A DNA stretch of 32,500 nucleotides, taken from assembly GCF_037975245.1 (NCBI RefSeq), contig NC_092567.1, forward strand, positions 20,997,376 through 21,029,875, given 5' to 3'. Made by a program: the position numbers and the translations under genes. Shown one piece after another: positions 22,221-32,500 of the stretch (the first letter of the stretch is position 1; the number at the start of each line of letters is the position of its first letter). The notes beneath the pieces were generated by a model. That model was not told the origin of the DNA. It saw only the letters and a list, made by a program, of their open reading frames with translations, and did not search any database. Source of the DNA: Apostichopus japonicus (lineage: Eukaryota; Echinodermata; Holothuroidea; Aspidochirotida; Stichopodidae).

Positions 22221-23605
22221 CACCGATATCTGTTAGTTAGGCCTTCTTGGGGAGGGGGGGGGGGGGTGTATCTACTGTTGTGTTCATATGGTTAGTAGTA
22301 TCCTCGTTAACAGTATCACCTATACGTTCTACTGTATGGTGTGTACACTAATATGTTGCTTTAATGAAGAGATTCTTATTATGTTTTGCATTCGTCTGCT
22401 GCACTAAGGTGTCATGTAACCAATAAGACTGACCATTCGCTTGTAATGTTCGCCCGAAAGGGCTATAGTCTCCGCCGCCAATTGAATTTGGCAGGTGTAA
22501 CCAAAAATCTTCCGATGGTTTAATTTAATTGTAGAAGGATGTGGCCTAGATGTAAGGCGAAAAGTGACAGTTCCTTTGCGGAGTGAATGACTGAGTGTTT
22601 TCGCCAGTTCTCTTTAGTTTCTGGGATATATTTTTTTTTTTCTGTTGTTGCTTCTTTTGTCTTCCGAGTAGCCTATATTTCAACATTGCAAGTTTTATAC
22701 CTTTATATCACAATTTATTCGCGGAACTAGTATAGGGTTAATTTCAATCAGCCAATATAGCGATAGTAGCCTATATATGGTCAACCAGGTAAGTCAGTAT
22801 GTGTTTCCTATAATAAGTTTGTCGCGGAACCAGTACAACGATTCAAACATGATAAGAGATTCAATTGTGTGTTGTGGGTTCCATGTGTATACATCAATTG
22901 TAATCAAGTCGTTTGCTCAAGAATCCTTGAACAGACGATTTGATCCTCTGATTCTTCCATATTTATATACAAATATATAGATAGATATACTACTTTACTT
23001 AAATATAATAGTTGACTTGGGGTCAGTTGAAGGGTACTTTATCCAGGGTCGTCGGCTGGTGTTTCCAGTCGCCTTCCTGTAACAATCGGAAGAAATAGTC
23101 TTAACCTCAATGGTTATTTGTAAACAATTGTTTATAATTTGTTAATATATTTATGGACCCTCGTAGTAATTAATTAATAAACAGATAATTACCAGATTAT
23201 TGTTTTATAACAGCCGATTGTATCAGTTGACCTATCTGCACCAGTTCAACCAACGGGATAGCTTCATTTTTGTATTTATAACGACTCTTCGAAAGGTCTT
23301 CTTTAATATCTAGTATATCGAAAATATTTGCAAACAAATATCATAAATTCTACTAACCTTATTTGGAATATTCATGTGTTAATAAATTGTTATCATTTGA
23401 TTTATTACATTCGTTTGAATGAATTTTTAATTCACTAGCATTAAAAAATGTAGCAAGTATCCTCTATATATTTACAATACTTTCTAAAATACCCCCCCCC
23501 CCCCCACCTCCTCCCCACCTTCCCCTTTTGTCATGCTGAATATGGATAACAAAACACTACTACAATCGTTATATTTTGATAACTTTCTGGCGTTGTGGTG
23601 TTTAC
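22221..23605. other. No gene seen
   Basis: G run at 22251-22266, C run with CCTCCTCCCC at 23491-23525, AT-rich remainder. The frame at 22777-22980 has no known domain. No transposon end pairs found. Confidence 0.5.
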
Positions 23606-23925
23606 TGAGGCCGTGGTGGCCAATTGGCTAAGGCGTCGGACTCGTGATCCAAGGATTGCTGGTTCGATTCCTGCCTAGTTCATTACGTTGTGTCCTTGGG
23701 CAAGATGCTTTATCCCACTTGCCTCTCTCCACCCAGGGGTTAAATGGGGTACCCGTGAGGTAACTTGTGATTGGGCGCAGTATATATATAACTGCTGCCG
23801 ACTGGAGGGATTGTCTCTGGGACAGGTTATCATTGACCAGGGGTAATATAACGTCTGTAAAGCGCTTTGAGACCTATCGCTGGTATAAAGCGTTATATAA
23901 AAAGCAATTATTATTATCATCATTA
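23606..23925 (+). mobile_element. tRNA-headed SINE
   Basis: The head (23607-23683) is tRNA-like: TGGCCAATTGG fits the polymerase III A box, GGTTCGATTCC (23661-23671) is a perfect B box, and an anticodon arm with loop CTCGTGA suggests derivation from a tRNA-Thr(CGT)-like gene. The acceptor stem is degraded, so it is not a working tRNA gene. The body runs through TGTGTCCTTGGGCAAGATGC to the 3' segment AAAGCGCTTTGAGACCTA and TAAAGCG-TTATATAAA, then an ATT-rich tail. The tail block is the kind of 3' sequence SINEs share with a partner LINE. Transcription would be by RNA polymerase III from the internal boxes. Confidence 0.88.
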
Positions 23926-25458
23926 AAAATATTATTATATAAAAAAACATATAAAAAAGTAATTATATAAAAAACATATAAAAAAATGAGTATTGCTATA
24001 CCATATATTTCTGATGCACTTAACCTTTGACCTCTCCATATATACTATAAGTGAAAACTCTCAGATCGTTTCCGGGTGAAGTCTATTTTTGATGTCATCA
24101 AGATATATTTTACAATCATTTGCTGTTACTGCAATCATGTTACGGACGCGTACTGAAATTAACTGCATTTTCTTTCCTTCTTAAGTTTAAATATAGATCT
24201 GTTTTGCTTGTCGGGTGATTTCCTTTTGACATGGAACAGTGAAATTAATGTAGGTTAGGTCGTGTTATCTGACTAAACTTAGAGACTTCATGTATATATA
24301 ACAGAAAGGGGTTTTTTATCCAGTAAAATTGTTACATGCAAAATGAAATTTTTAAATATGTTTATTGAAGCAAAATGATGATCAATTATGTTTATTGATT
24401 TATTATTAATTTATTATTAATTAATTTATTATCTATTATTATGTTATTTATTATGTATTATTTATTTAAAACTTATTTACTATGATTTATTTATTTATTA
24501 TTTATGTATTATTATGTTATTTATTTATTATTTATTTATTATTTATTATTATTGTGTATGAAATTGTTTCAAAACCGATATGTTGAACTGTGCATTCGAT
24601 TCTTAAGAACATCACCATTTAATATGTTGCAGTATCAAATGTATATCCCACAATGCACCTGGAGTGATACGATGTTAAATATGTGGATAAATCACCGAAC
24701 ATCACCTTACTATATCATTTTTATTGTATATAGGCTAACGAAGCCTACCAGTGAAGATTATACGCACAATGCATCAATATTGGTGCATGCATGCACTGTC
24801 CATGGTACTGAAACATGAACGAACTGTTTGGCAAAAGTTTTGACTTGTTTGCTTGATTTTTATTTGTACAACAAGGTGAACAACATCTTAAAGTCTCCCT
24901 CCCGAAGAATCAATGTTGCATGATATAACCCAATGAAGATATATACCACAATGTATTATGCTATTTAAGGCATTTATCGTGTACGGGACATGCAGAGCGA
25001 TCAAAGCGGCCATCTTGCCAAGCCAGCTTGTTCGAACATGGCACGAATAATCATGTTATTATTGTACTGCCGGAGTATAATCCATTACATAACAACGCAG
25101 ATAATTCGGAGGGGTGGGATTGGTAGGAGACTTATACATACAACCCAGCTATATCTAAACTTCTGTTGCATTATATCCATAGATAATGTTGTTTGTGAAG
25201 GATATACGGATACAAAGTGAGTTATTTGTTCATGGCATTTTCCGTTGGATATCCCTTAAGCGTATGCCTATAACTGAGATGAGAATGGGAGCAATGGATA
25301 TATACTCGTTTCTGATGATCCAATCAGCGATTCACTTCATTTGCAACAACCCATCTGTAAGAAATCGGGAAAAAACAGACATTTCGCGTCTTAGCGCCTA
25401 AAACTGTCAACTTTAGTCACAGATACATATTGCTGCAAGAGTAATTCAATGTTCAAGG
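23926..25458. other. No gene seen; ATTT-rich tract
   Basis: Dominated by (TTAT/TTA)n low-complexity sequence at 24373-24552. The frames at 24504-24818, 24990-25220 and 25186-25401 show no recognisable domain. Confidence 0.55.
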
Positions 25459-25466
25459 TACGTACA

Positions 25467-26550
25467 CAAGGGCGGCGGAAGCACTTTTAATCTGGGGGGG
25501 GGGGCACCGACGTCGAAGGGCACTTTGCAGAAATTCGATTTGACTGATGCAGCCTGCCAATATTTAGTACCTTTTATAACTCTTATTGTATTATCTTAGT
25601 TGCGTATACACATCACTCCATTAACGCCCCCCCCCCAGTGGCGGAGCTAGGGGTATTGGTCGGGGGGCGATAATGGTCTGTAGGGGCGCCTTCGACACTA
25701 TCTAAGCGGAGCGCCACCATAGGTTGGCGCGGAGCGTACAGAAAATTTTTGAGTAAAGATACTCCCTAGATCGCCGGAAATGACCCTTTCGGGGCCTTTC
25801 TAATTTGCAGATAAACGAAGAATAAATAGGTGTCATCGCCATTTTGTCAGAAAATTACACCAACAAAATGTGAAAAATGTCAATAGGCATTTGAGAGCGC
25901 AATAGAAAAGTCAATAATCGCGAATAAGTAAAAAGTGGTAAAAAGCTGAAAAGGGCCCCAGCAGTCCATTTGAGTCCGTCAAGGGGGGGGGGGGAATCTA
26001 CCCCCTCTGACTGTATGGACGCTTCGCTACTGCCCCCCCCCCCCCTCAAGGAAATAATGCAGCACTGCAATATGCAATGTGCAAATTGGGAAACAAGGAA
26101 CAAGTTTTCTTTCGAGACAAAATGAGGTGAAATCATTATAAAGTCCAAGTCCATGCACACGCGATCGATACATGCATGGAAGCAAATGAAATATGTCAAA
26201 ATACGAAAGGATGGGGTAGGTTATGGGATATTAAAACTATACTCATTTTTCATTGTAGGCTATAAATGGCTTCTGCTTATTACAAAGTCACAATGTAATA
26301 TAGCAATGAATTTTTGGAAATGTATTAGGATTTTTTTGACAAATTGAATATGCATAATGGCACTCACCGAGTTTGACCCACAGAAATGCATTAATACTTT
26401 TAACTTAGGATAATATCTCTTACTGAAATATTGCTGACCTAATAAGGTGATCAAGAGTACAATTTTTTTATGTAGAAAAAGGGCACATTTTTAACCTGAG
26501 GAAAAGTGGGGGGCACGTGCCCCCTGTGCCCCCCGGTTCCGCCGCCCTTG
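25467..26550. mobile_element. hAT-like element with perfect TSD, hosting MITE copy 3
   Basis: Ends CAAGGGCGGCGGAAGC and GGTTCCGCCGCCCTTG; TACGTACA perfectly duplicated at 25459-25466 and 26551-26558. Total 1084 bp; about 680 bp after removing the insertion at 25636-26032 and its duplicated target, close to the corrected size (~685 bp) of the 12423-13500 element, whose ends are similar (GGCGGAAC/GTTCCGCC). GGGGCACGTGCCCC near the right end is a hairpin-forming palindrome. Frames at 26153-26454 are not transposase-like. Confidence 0.9.
25636..26032. mobile_element. 397-bp hAT-like MITE, copy 3
   Basis: Same family as 12738-13122 and 14804-15181, with shared CAGTGGCGGAGCTAGG start, ACTATCTAAGCGGAGCGCC hairpin segment and AGTCCATTTGAGTCCGTC near the end. 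The right end is decayed to GCTTCGCTACTG. It is flanked by C runs on both sides, so the 8-bp duplication would be all C: compatible but not informative. Confidence 0.9.
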
Positions 26551-26593
26551 TACGTACAGCAAAAAGCTTTATCAATATTCATTTCAGATCCAA

Positions 26594-26639
26594 ATAGATG
26601 GATGGATGGAATGGGTGGATGGGTGGATGGATGGATGGG

Positions 26640-26670
<31 letters not shown>

Positions 26671-27507
26671 ATGGATGGATGGATGGATGGATGGATGGAT
26701 GGATGGATGGATGGATGGATGGATGGATGGATGGGCGGATGGATCGATGGATGGATGGATGGATCGGTGGATGGATGGATGGATGGATGGATGGATGGAT
26801 GGATGGATGGATGGATGGATGGATGGATGGATGGGTGGATGGATGGATGGATGGATGGATGGATGGATGGATGGATGGATGGATGGATGGATGGATGGAT
26901 GGATGGATGGATGGATGGATGGATGGATGGATGGATGGATGGATGGATGGATGGATGGATGGATGGATGGATGGATGGGTGGGTGGGTGGATGGATGGAT
27001 GGATGGATGGATGGATGGATGGATGGATGGATGGATGGATGGATGGATGGATGGATGGATGGATGGATGGATGGATGGATGGATGGATGGATGGATGGAT
27101 GGATGGATGGATGGATGGATGGATGGATGGATGGATGGATGGATGGATGGATGGATGGATGGATGGATGGATGGATGGATGGATGGATGGATGGATGGAT
27201 GGATGGATGGATGGATGGATGGATGGATGGATGGATGGATGGATGGATGGATGGATGGATGGATGGATGGATGGATGGATGGATGGATGGATGGATGGAT
27301 GGATGGATGGATGGATGGATGGATGGATGGATGGATGGATGGATGGATGGATGGATGGATGGATGGATGGATGGATGGATGGATGGATGGATGGATGGAT
27401 GGATGGATGGATGGATGGATGGATGGATGGATGGATGGATGGATGGATGGATGGATGGATGGGCGGATGGATAGATGGATGGATGGATCGGTGGATGGAT
27501 GGATGGA
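26594..27507. repeat. (GGAT)n array, about 0.9 kb
   Basis: Around 228 tetranucleotide units with few variants. Because 4 and 3 share no factor, all three forward frames and one reverse frame stay open and give Trp-Met-Asp-Gly or His-Pro-Ser-Ile repeats; none is a gene. Variant units cluster in two cassettes, starting at 26733 and 27461, that differ at a single base. Confidence 0.98.
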
Positions 27508-28423
27508 ATAATAAAAATGCTATTTGTGTCTGTCTCTCTTGTTTACCTTTCACCTCTGACCTAAGTCTCGGAGGCACTACATCCCATGTCCACGTTAACA
27601 TCCACAAAGTATGAATCAATATGCATTAAACATTTAGGAGTTTATTAGACAACTATATAACATTTTATTGTGTTACTCTATGGGAACCCTTCGTACTCTG
27701 CCACCCCCCCCCCCTACAAATACTTGACCGCTAAGCCACTATACGATTCAGTTCAGTGCTACGAAGGGCTCGACTTGGGCAGCAGATATAGTAGGCCTAC
27801 CATTTTGTGTACAACGTGCATTCCGCGTACATCATTCCCAGTACATTACGGAGTAGAGAACAATTAATGACGTTATATAAGTGCGTATATACTGACAGCA
27901 ATAACTGCAGTTCTTTTGTAATAATTCGATAACATGTCATATTACTTCATCCACAGTTCCTTCATCCTTTCAAAATTTGAACTATAACGTCACACATATT
28001 ACACCAAGTTCCTAGTTACCCTAACTACCATGATAGTGACGTCATCGTCTTTAAGGCGTTGCGTGCTTGTCGTTATGGTTACGTGAGCACCCACCATGTG
28101 GTATTCGAGCAGATGGCTGTCTTCCAGCTACCTGATTGGGAGATATACATGAGACTGGCCACATGGTCAAACGACAATCTATCCACGGGAGTTTCAAATA
28201 CAGGTCGGTATACATCTGTCTGTTTCTCTGTCTATCTGTCTGTCTGTATGTCTGTTAAATATCAATATTTCTCAACGGAAAATAAATACAATTAAGCCTA
28301 TTGATGTCTGTACTTTACCTTGAACTTTTGTAGACGCCGAGAAATAATCAACTACCCTGGATTAATGAAAAGATGATACCCTTGAAATATTCTGAGCAAG
28401 GCCTTTTCTTGAATGAGGAGGAG
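27508..28423. other. Mostly AT-rich; CRE at 28037 and short repeats
   Basis: C run at 27705-27716. A perfect CRE (28037-28044) lies inside the candidate exon described separately. A TCTG/TCTA simple repeat occurs at 28217-28255. Confidence 0.5.
27982..28201 (+). CDS. Possible single exon, unrecognised
   Basis: The forward frame is open from after the stop near 27979 to 28295. Before the TCTG repeat it has a balanced composition unlike its AT-rich surroundings, with FEQMAVFQLPDWEIYMRLAT at its centre. ACAG|GTCGGT at 28200 is a weak possible donor; no strong acceptor is evident. I recognise no family. It could equally be a chance frame. Confidence 0.12.
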
Positions 28424-28545
28424 TTGTATATAATATTATTATAGTTATTGTTATAGTTATTATTATAGTTATTATTATAGTTATTATTATTATGATTATT
28501 ATTAATATTATTATTATTACTAATATTATTATTATTATTATTATA
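28424..28545. repeat. (ATT)n/(GTTATT)n microsatellite
   Basis: Interspersed ATT and GTTATT units. Reverse-strand Asn/Ile-rich frames are artefacts. Confidence 0.95.
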
Positions 28546-29119
28546 CACTGAATGACAATAATGACAAACAAGGCCTGAAGAGATGGTTATAATATGACGA
28601 GTTATGCATTCGTAATGCTGGAGAAGAAAACAGAGTTTAACTTGGGTGAGGGATTTCCCCTGACGTCACTACAGCAGATGTTGGGTGGAAATGTTGCACT
28701 CACTTGAATAAGAGCTTGTATTTTTCAGGAACATGATCGACAAGGGGAAAGGGAATCCTATACGCTTGGTTATGGCCACGTAAAAACAGTTATGATTACG
28801 ATCGACCCAGCTCACGTTTACAACTCTCCACCCACCCACCTCTCCCACCCCCATTTCCACATCGCGGTATCACAATATCTTTTTCCAGCCATGTTGGAGA
28901 GAAATTCATAAAGGTTAATATTAATAAAAGTAGCAATTGTTAATTGCATCTGCCCAATGCCCTTGTTGGCATTGGATATTATTGGCTAATGAATTGGACA
29001 GAAATTAGCTTGTACAAAAGTCGTTTGTCAATTCCTGTTGGTCACGTTGACTGGAATGCTGCCCAAGAAAAAACGTCACCTGTGCAATCGCGTGGTGAAT
29101 TTTAATTTGTCCTTCTTAA
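28546..29119. other. No gene seen; kB-CRE site pair within
   Basis: Apart from the kappaB/CRE pair at 28650-28668, there is a C-rich tract (28826-28858) and TTTTTCAGGAAC at 28724-28735, which looks like a splice acceptor but precedes no recognisable coding sequence. Confidence 0.5.
28650..28668. promoter_or_regulatory. Adjacent NF-kappaB-like and CRE sites
   Basis: GGGATTTCCC (28650-28659) fits the Rel/NF-kappaB consensus GGGRNNYYCC, and a perfect CRE TGACGTCA begins one base later (28661-28668). ATF and Rel sites placed together are known from inducible immune enhancers such as that of vertebrate interferon-beta. No TATA box is seen nearby on either strand, so if functional this would be an enhancer-type site. 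Confidence 0.25.
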
Positions 29120-29388
29120 AGCTGTATCTTATTATTCTCACTCTCTCTTTATTTGCTTTGAACAAGCTGGCGACAACCTCCGAATATAACCCACAATTTT
29201 TATGGATTATCAACTTATTTTTTTGTTTGTTTTGTATTTCTAAGGTATAACGATCATTTTGTTATGAATTTACAAACGTACACACAAATCAGCTTTTAAG
29301 TATGGCAAGTTTGGTGAAACAGGCTGTTTGTTTGAAATGTTCTAAAACGGTTAAGTTTGTTCGTGAAACGTTATGGTTTACAGCATGA
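29120..29388 (+). repeat. Local duplication, copy A
   Basis: Matches 30143-30403 in the same orientation over about 260 bp, including TTTATTTGCTTTGAACAA, GGCGACAACCTCC and TTACAAACGTACACACAAAT, with small indels and scattered substitutions. No coding features seen. Confidence 0.85.
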
Positions 29389-30052
29389 ACCGACAGGGGT
29401 GCGTGAATCCATGCCAGGCGGTTCGTGAGACGTTTCTGAAAATCAAAACTAGAGTACTTTTTGTTGAACTAAAATCTGATATATCATATAATTGGAAGCA
29501 GGTCACTTCGCCCAACAACCATTTCGCCCAACTGCCATTTCGCCCAACCTTACCATTTCGCCCAACCAGCCTGGTCATTTCGCCCAACCAGCCTGGTCAT
29601 TTCGCCCAACCAGCCTGGTCATTTCGCCCAATCAGCCTGGTCATTTCGCCCAACCTTGATTAAATATGATACTTTAGTAAGGGGCATGCGTGAGTCCATC
29701 CCAGGGGGTTCGTGAGACGATTCTGAAGTCAAAACTAGACTAGCACTTTTTGTTGAACTAAAACCTGATATATCATATAATTTAGTAATGTACAAAAGTC
29801 GTACCTATCGACAAACTCTTTTCGCGTTCCATATACGCATATGTTGCCAAAGTAGTACCGACCGTGCATGTGATAAATAGCTGAATTATGCAACAGACAC
29901 TTGATCTTTTACGAAGCACTGTTATGCGTATTATAGTATAATAATGACTCAGATCGTGTCTCGTAAAGTTGGGGGTTCGTGGACAACTCTGACATCCACA
30001 GGGGGTTCGTGGGTGGGGGGGGGGTAAAGTTATGGAAACCCTGGTTTTTACA
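29389..30052. repeat. Block interrupting the duplication, with minisatellite
   Basis: Absent from the second copy, where the sequence goes straight from the ...GGTTTACAG end of copy A to AGTTCATAAGATG. The same TTTACAG occurs at both edges of the block, which may be a target duplication or the site of a deletion. It contains two related ~105-bp segments (29395-29500 and 29685-29790; both contain GTTCGTGAGACG and TTTTTGTTGAACTAAAA) around a minisatellite. GGGGGTTCGTG recurs at 29703, 29973 and 30003. Confidence 0.65.
29503..29656. repeat. 22-bp minisatellite
   Basis: Units of CATTTCGCCCAACCAGCCTG plus GT repeat four times in nearly identical form, preceded by three shorter variants that share TTTCGCCCAAC. 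Spurious frames through it encode His-Phe-Ala-Gln-Pro-type repeats. Confidence 0.9.
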
Positions 30053-30142
30053 GAGTTCATAAGATGAATTGTGTATCAGCTGCGAAGAAGACAAAAAAAG
30101 AAATAATCTAAGCAAACCTACATCTTGATTTGGCTTTTCACA

Positions 30143-30467
30143 AAGCTGTATCTAATTATTATCTCTCTTTATTTGCTTTGAACAAACTGGCGACAACCTC
30201 CAAATATAACCCACAATGTTATGGATTATCAACTTGTTTTGTTGGTTTGTTTTGTATTTCTAAGGTATAACGATCACTTTTGGTATAAATTTACAAACGT
30301 ACACACAAATCAGCTTTTAAGTATTGCAAGTTTGGTAAAAACAGGCTGTTTGTTTGAAACGTTCTAAAATGGTTTAAGTTTATTCGTGAAACTTTAAGGT
30401 TTACAGAGTTCATAAGATGAATTGTGTATATATACTAAGCTAACCTATATCTTGATTTGGCTTTTAA
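30143..30467 (+). repeat. Local duplication, copy B
   Basis: Second copy of 29120-29388 followed by a copy of 30053-30139 (ACAGAGTTCATAAGATGAAT and ATCTTGATTTGGCTTTT), here joined directly. Together with copy A this gives a direct tandem arrangement. Confidence 0.8.
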
Positions 30468-32500
30468 AAAACGAGTGCAGAATAAGTTCAAGGCCAATAG
30501 CTTGACGTTGAAGCTATATCGACAGCATCCAGGTACTTGAAAATACTGGTTCGAACAAGTTATAGTAATCAAAAAAATATCCTAATGAAATATTCAAATG
30601 AATTTTATAAAAACAACACAGTGTCAAAATAAATATTTTTTATATATATTGGTGCATGGAAAATTTCGGAAATCAGCTGGCATGGTGGATTTTAATTAAC
30701 CCCCATGGTCCTCATAACCTAATTCCTAAACTTTTTTCTTTTTTTTTAATTTTGTTGGGGGCGAGGGGTTTTAGTAACCATCTGAGATTGTTATTGCTTG
30801 TAAGCCTCACAACATTTCACATTGAAATAAAGAAACAATACCTATTTGGGAGTTACTGAACACCATGTACCCTCACCTTACAGGTTAGAATGGCTGTAGC
30901 CAACTCTGGCTCATATACATTATCACTGTGAGCTGAAGGGTTTTAGTGAACAACCACTAACATCTAAACTGTGCAGTGTATTGAATTCCATATCATCAGT
31001 TCTCCATTTTTTTTTCTGAGCAGAGATTTGATCCATAATTTTTGTAAAATAAGGGTTTGTGGCATGGTGGCCGTTGAAGCCGAGTCCCCGTGGAAGGTGG
31101 TGGGGGGGGGGGTCTGGGAACATCCTCATCCCCAGAAAAAAACACACACACCCAAGCAAACATACAAACAAGCATACCACAATATTAGTGACTGTTTATA
31201 TTTATATTGCCCTACTTGTTGTACATTATTTGAATCAAGGCTAAATTAATGTCTAGTTTGGCTTACCGTAATAAAAATAATAATATCATTACAAAAGAGA
31301 ACTTCATTTGCCCTATGCCTCGGTGGTGCAATAGCAATGCAGAAGAAAACAGGAACGTTATAAGTCTGAAATGTTTCGCATAACTGATCCATAGGCTATA
31401 ATAAGTATATACGTACATATAGAAAATGAACTGAAAATTTCGGAGTTGAAATATTTAACGTACTGGCGTTGTCGTTCACTGTTTATGAGTGCAATTATGT
31501 ATTCAGTTGACCAGGGGTGTGATAAATAAAACATCCCTGGTTATTGACTCTTTGTATAAGAAGTGTTTTTTTTTTATAGGCGCTGTTGCACTTCGATAGC
31601 AATTTCACTGACGATAGACCAAATACGGATATCAACTGATCCGTTTAACCGAAATCCTCGGAAATATTAGTGCAAAGGAAAAGAAAAGAAGATTGGCCTA
31701 AGTAATAGAAGGAAAAAATAAAAAGGTGATAACTTCGTGTTTAATATCTGTAGTGATATAAGGAGCGTTGTGATCGTTCCTCGAAAGAAAGAAAAAACAG
31801 AAACACCTCGCCGCAATTATCCTTCTTGTTCAATTCTAGCAACACGAGGAAGGTGCTAAAGCTCACCAATTTTCAACGCAAAATTAATGTCGTTACACAT
31901 GACAGCATCAGAGTTATCGTCGATTTCATTGTATCGCGGAACAGGTCATTTGAAGAAAAAAAAAACTTTAAAGAACCACATAAGTTCAGTCGATAATATC
32001 AGATCACGTTTAGTATGATGGAAAACCTTCACTTTATTATCGCCCCAAAATAGAAACTAAAATAGTAATAAATATGAAAATAAAATAATAATGATCCTGA
32101 GAGAGAAAGATAGAAAGAAATCTCATGGTGTAATATCAAGAAAATTTCATTTCTCTTAAGTGTGTGATGACAATGCGAATACATTTTGCTTTATCCCATA
32201 TTACCCATCCTTCCCCTCCCCCCTACCCCACGATATTGACACTGGCCCCCGTAACCCCTCCCCCTTCTCGTCAAGCCTGCTGATGCATAACTTCACATGT
32301 TTCGGGTTCCGTTTGGTATAACTACTAATTCTATGGCCCGCGTATAATATCCCAGTAACCAAATTGGATACAACAGGAAACATTCACCTATTTGCTATCT
32401 TCAAGTACCGGTACTGTTATGAATTGCGTCATTGGCAGCCAAATACAATCAACTTCCATGTAAAGTACAAAAATATGATCTTTGACAAAATTCAACATTT
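30468..32500. other. No gene seen
   Basis: AT-rich with a G run (31101-31112) followed by an ACACACACCC stretch, and C-rich tracts at 32211-32265. The frames 30656-30859, 30923-31249 and 32201-32383 are short and unrecognised. No transposon ends or RNA genes found. Confidence 0.55.

Noticed and set aside
23606-23683. Functional tRNA-Thr gene
   Set aside because: Acceptor stem does not pair and the tRNA-like part continues into a SINE body and tail.
26506-27619. Four long open frames (301-346 codons) on both strands
   Set aside because: They read a (GGAT)n tetranucleotide array; the repeat lacks stop codons in these frames, giving WMDG or HPSI repeats. No gene.
29395-30042. hAT-type element with CAGGGG...ACCCTG ends
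   Set aside because: Sequences outside these ends do not match each other, so boundaries are unsupported.

Overview
This looks like a piece of a large, AT-rich animal nuclear genome, probably a marine invertebrate deuterostome such as an echinoderm. That is an inference from the repeat content (U2-headed and tRNA-headed short retroposons, many small 8-bp-TSD transposons with G/C runs, long (AT)n and tetranucleotide arrays) and not from any diagnostic gene. I found no bacterial-style gene, no operon, no CRISPR array and no protein-coding host gene that I can name. The open frames are short and most are by-products of microsatellites or transposons. The only clearly recognisable protein-coding sequence is retrotransposon debris: a LINE C-terminus on the minus strand at 19575-19892 and a decayed reverse-transcriptase core on the plus strand near 17800-17964.

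Layout. 1-8600: mostly unique AT-rich sequence with (AT)n arrays at 3143-3220, 4797-4898 and 6296-6588, and two compact promoter-like clusters (856-913 and 5871-5957). 8620-10592: a minus-strand tandem array of a U2-SINE-like body, split by a 1.27-kb foldback transposon (9217-10485) whose long arms carry 42-bp repeats. 11522-13644: a nest of four small inverted-repeat transposons, three with 8-bp target duplications. 14171-14545: a degenerate ~20-bp satellite-like repeat. 14804-15181: another copy of the innermost transposon. 15975-16175: a separate U2-headed copy of the SINE-like element. 17800-18350: RT relic next to a small transposon. 19312-19892: LINE 3' end running straight into a (GAGT)n tail. 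21898-22212: a 315-bp transposon. 23606-23925: a tRNA-headed SINE. 25459-26558: a second two-level transposon nest. 26594-27507: a ~0.9-kb (GGAT)n array. 29120-30467: a local duplication with a 22-bp minisatellite.

How the parts relate. The repeats record a sequence of insertions. The foldback element entered a U2-SINE-like copy, and the uninterrupted paralogue at 16130-16170 shows the empty site. A ~0.4-kb transposon family (12738-13122, 14804-15181, 25636-26032) has three copies here, two of them inserted inside other small elements with related termini. I see no transposase gene, so all the DNA elements appear non-autonomous. The perfect CRE palindrome TGACGTCA occurs six times, more than expected by chance, and twice sits just upstream of a TATA-like box; these are the best regulatory candidates in a window otherwise dominated by repeats.
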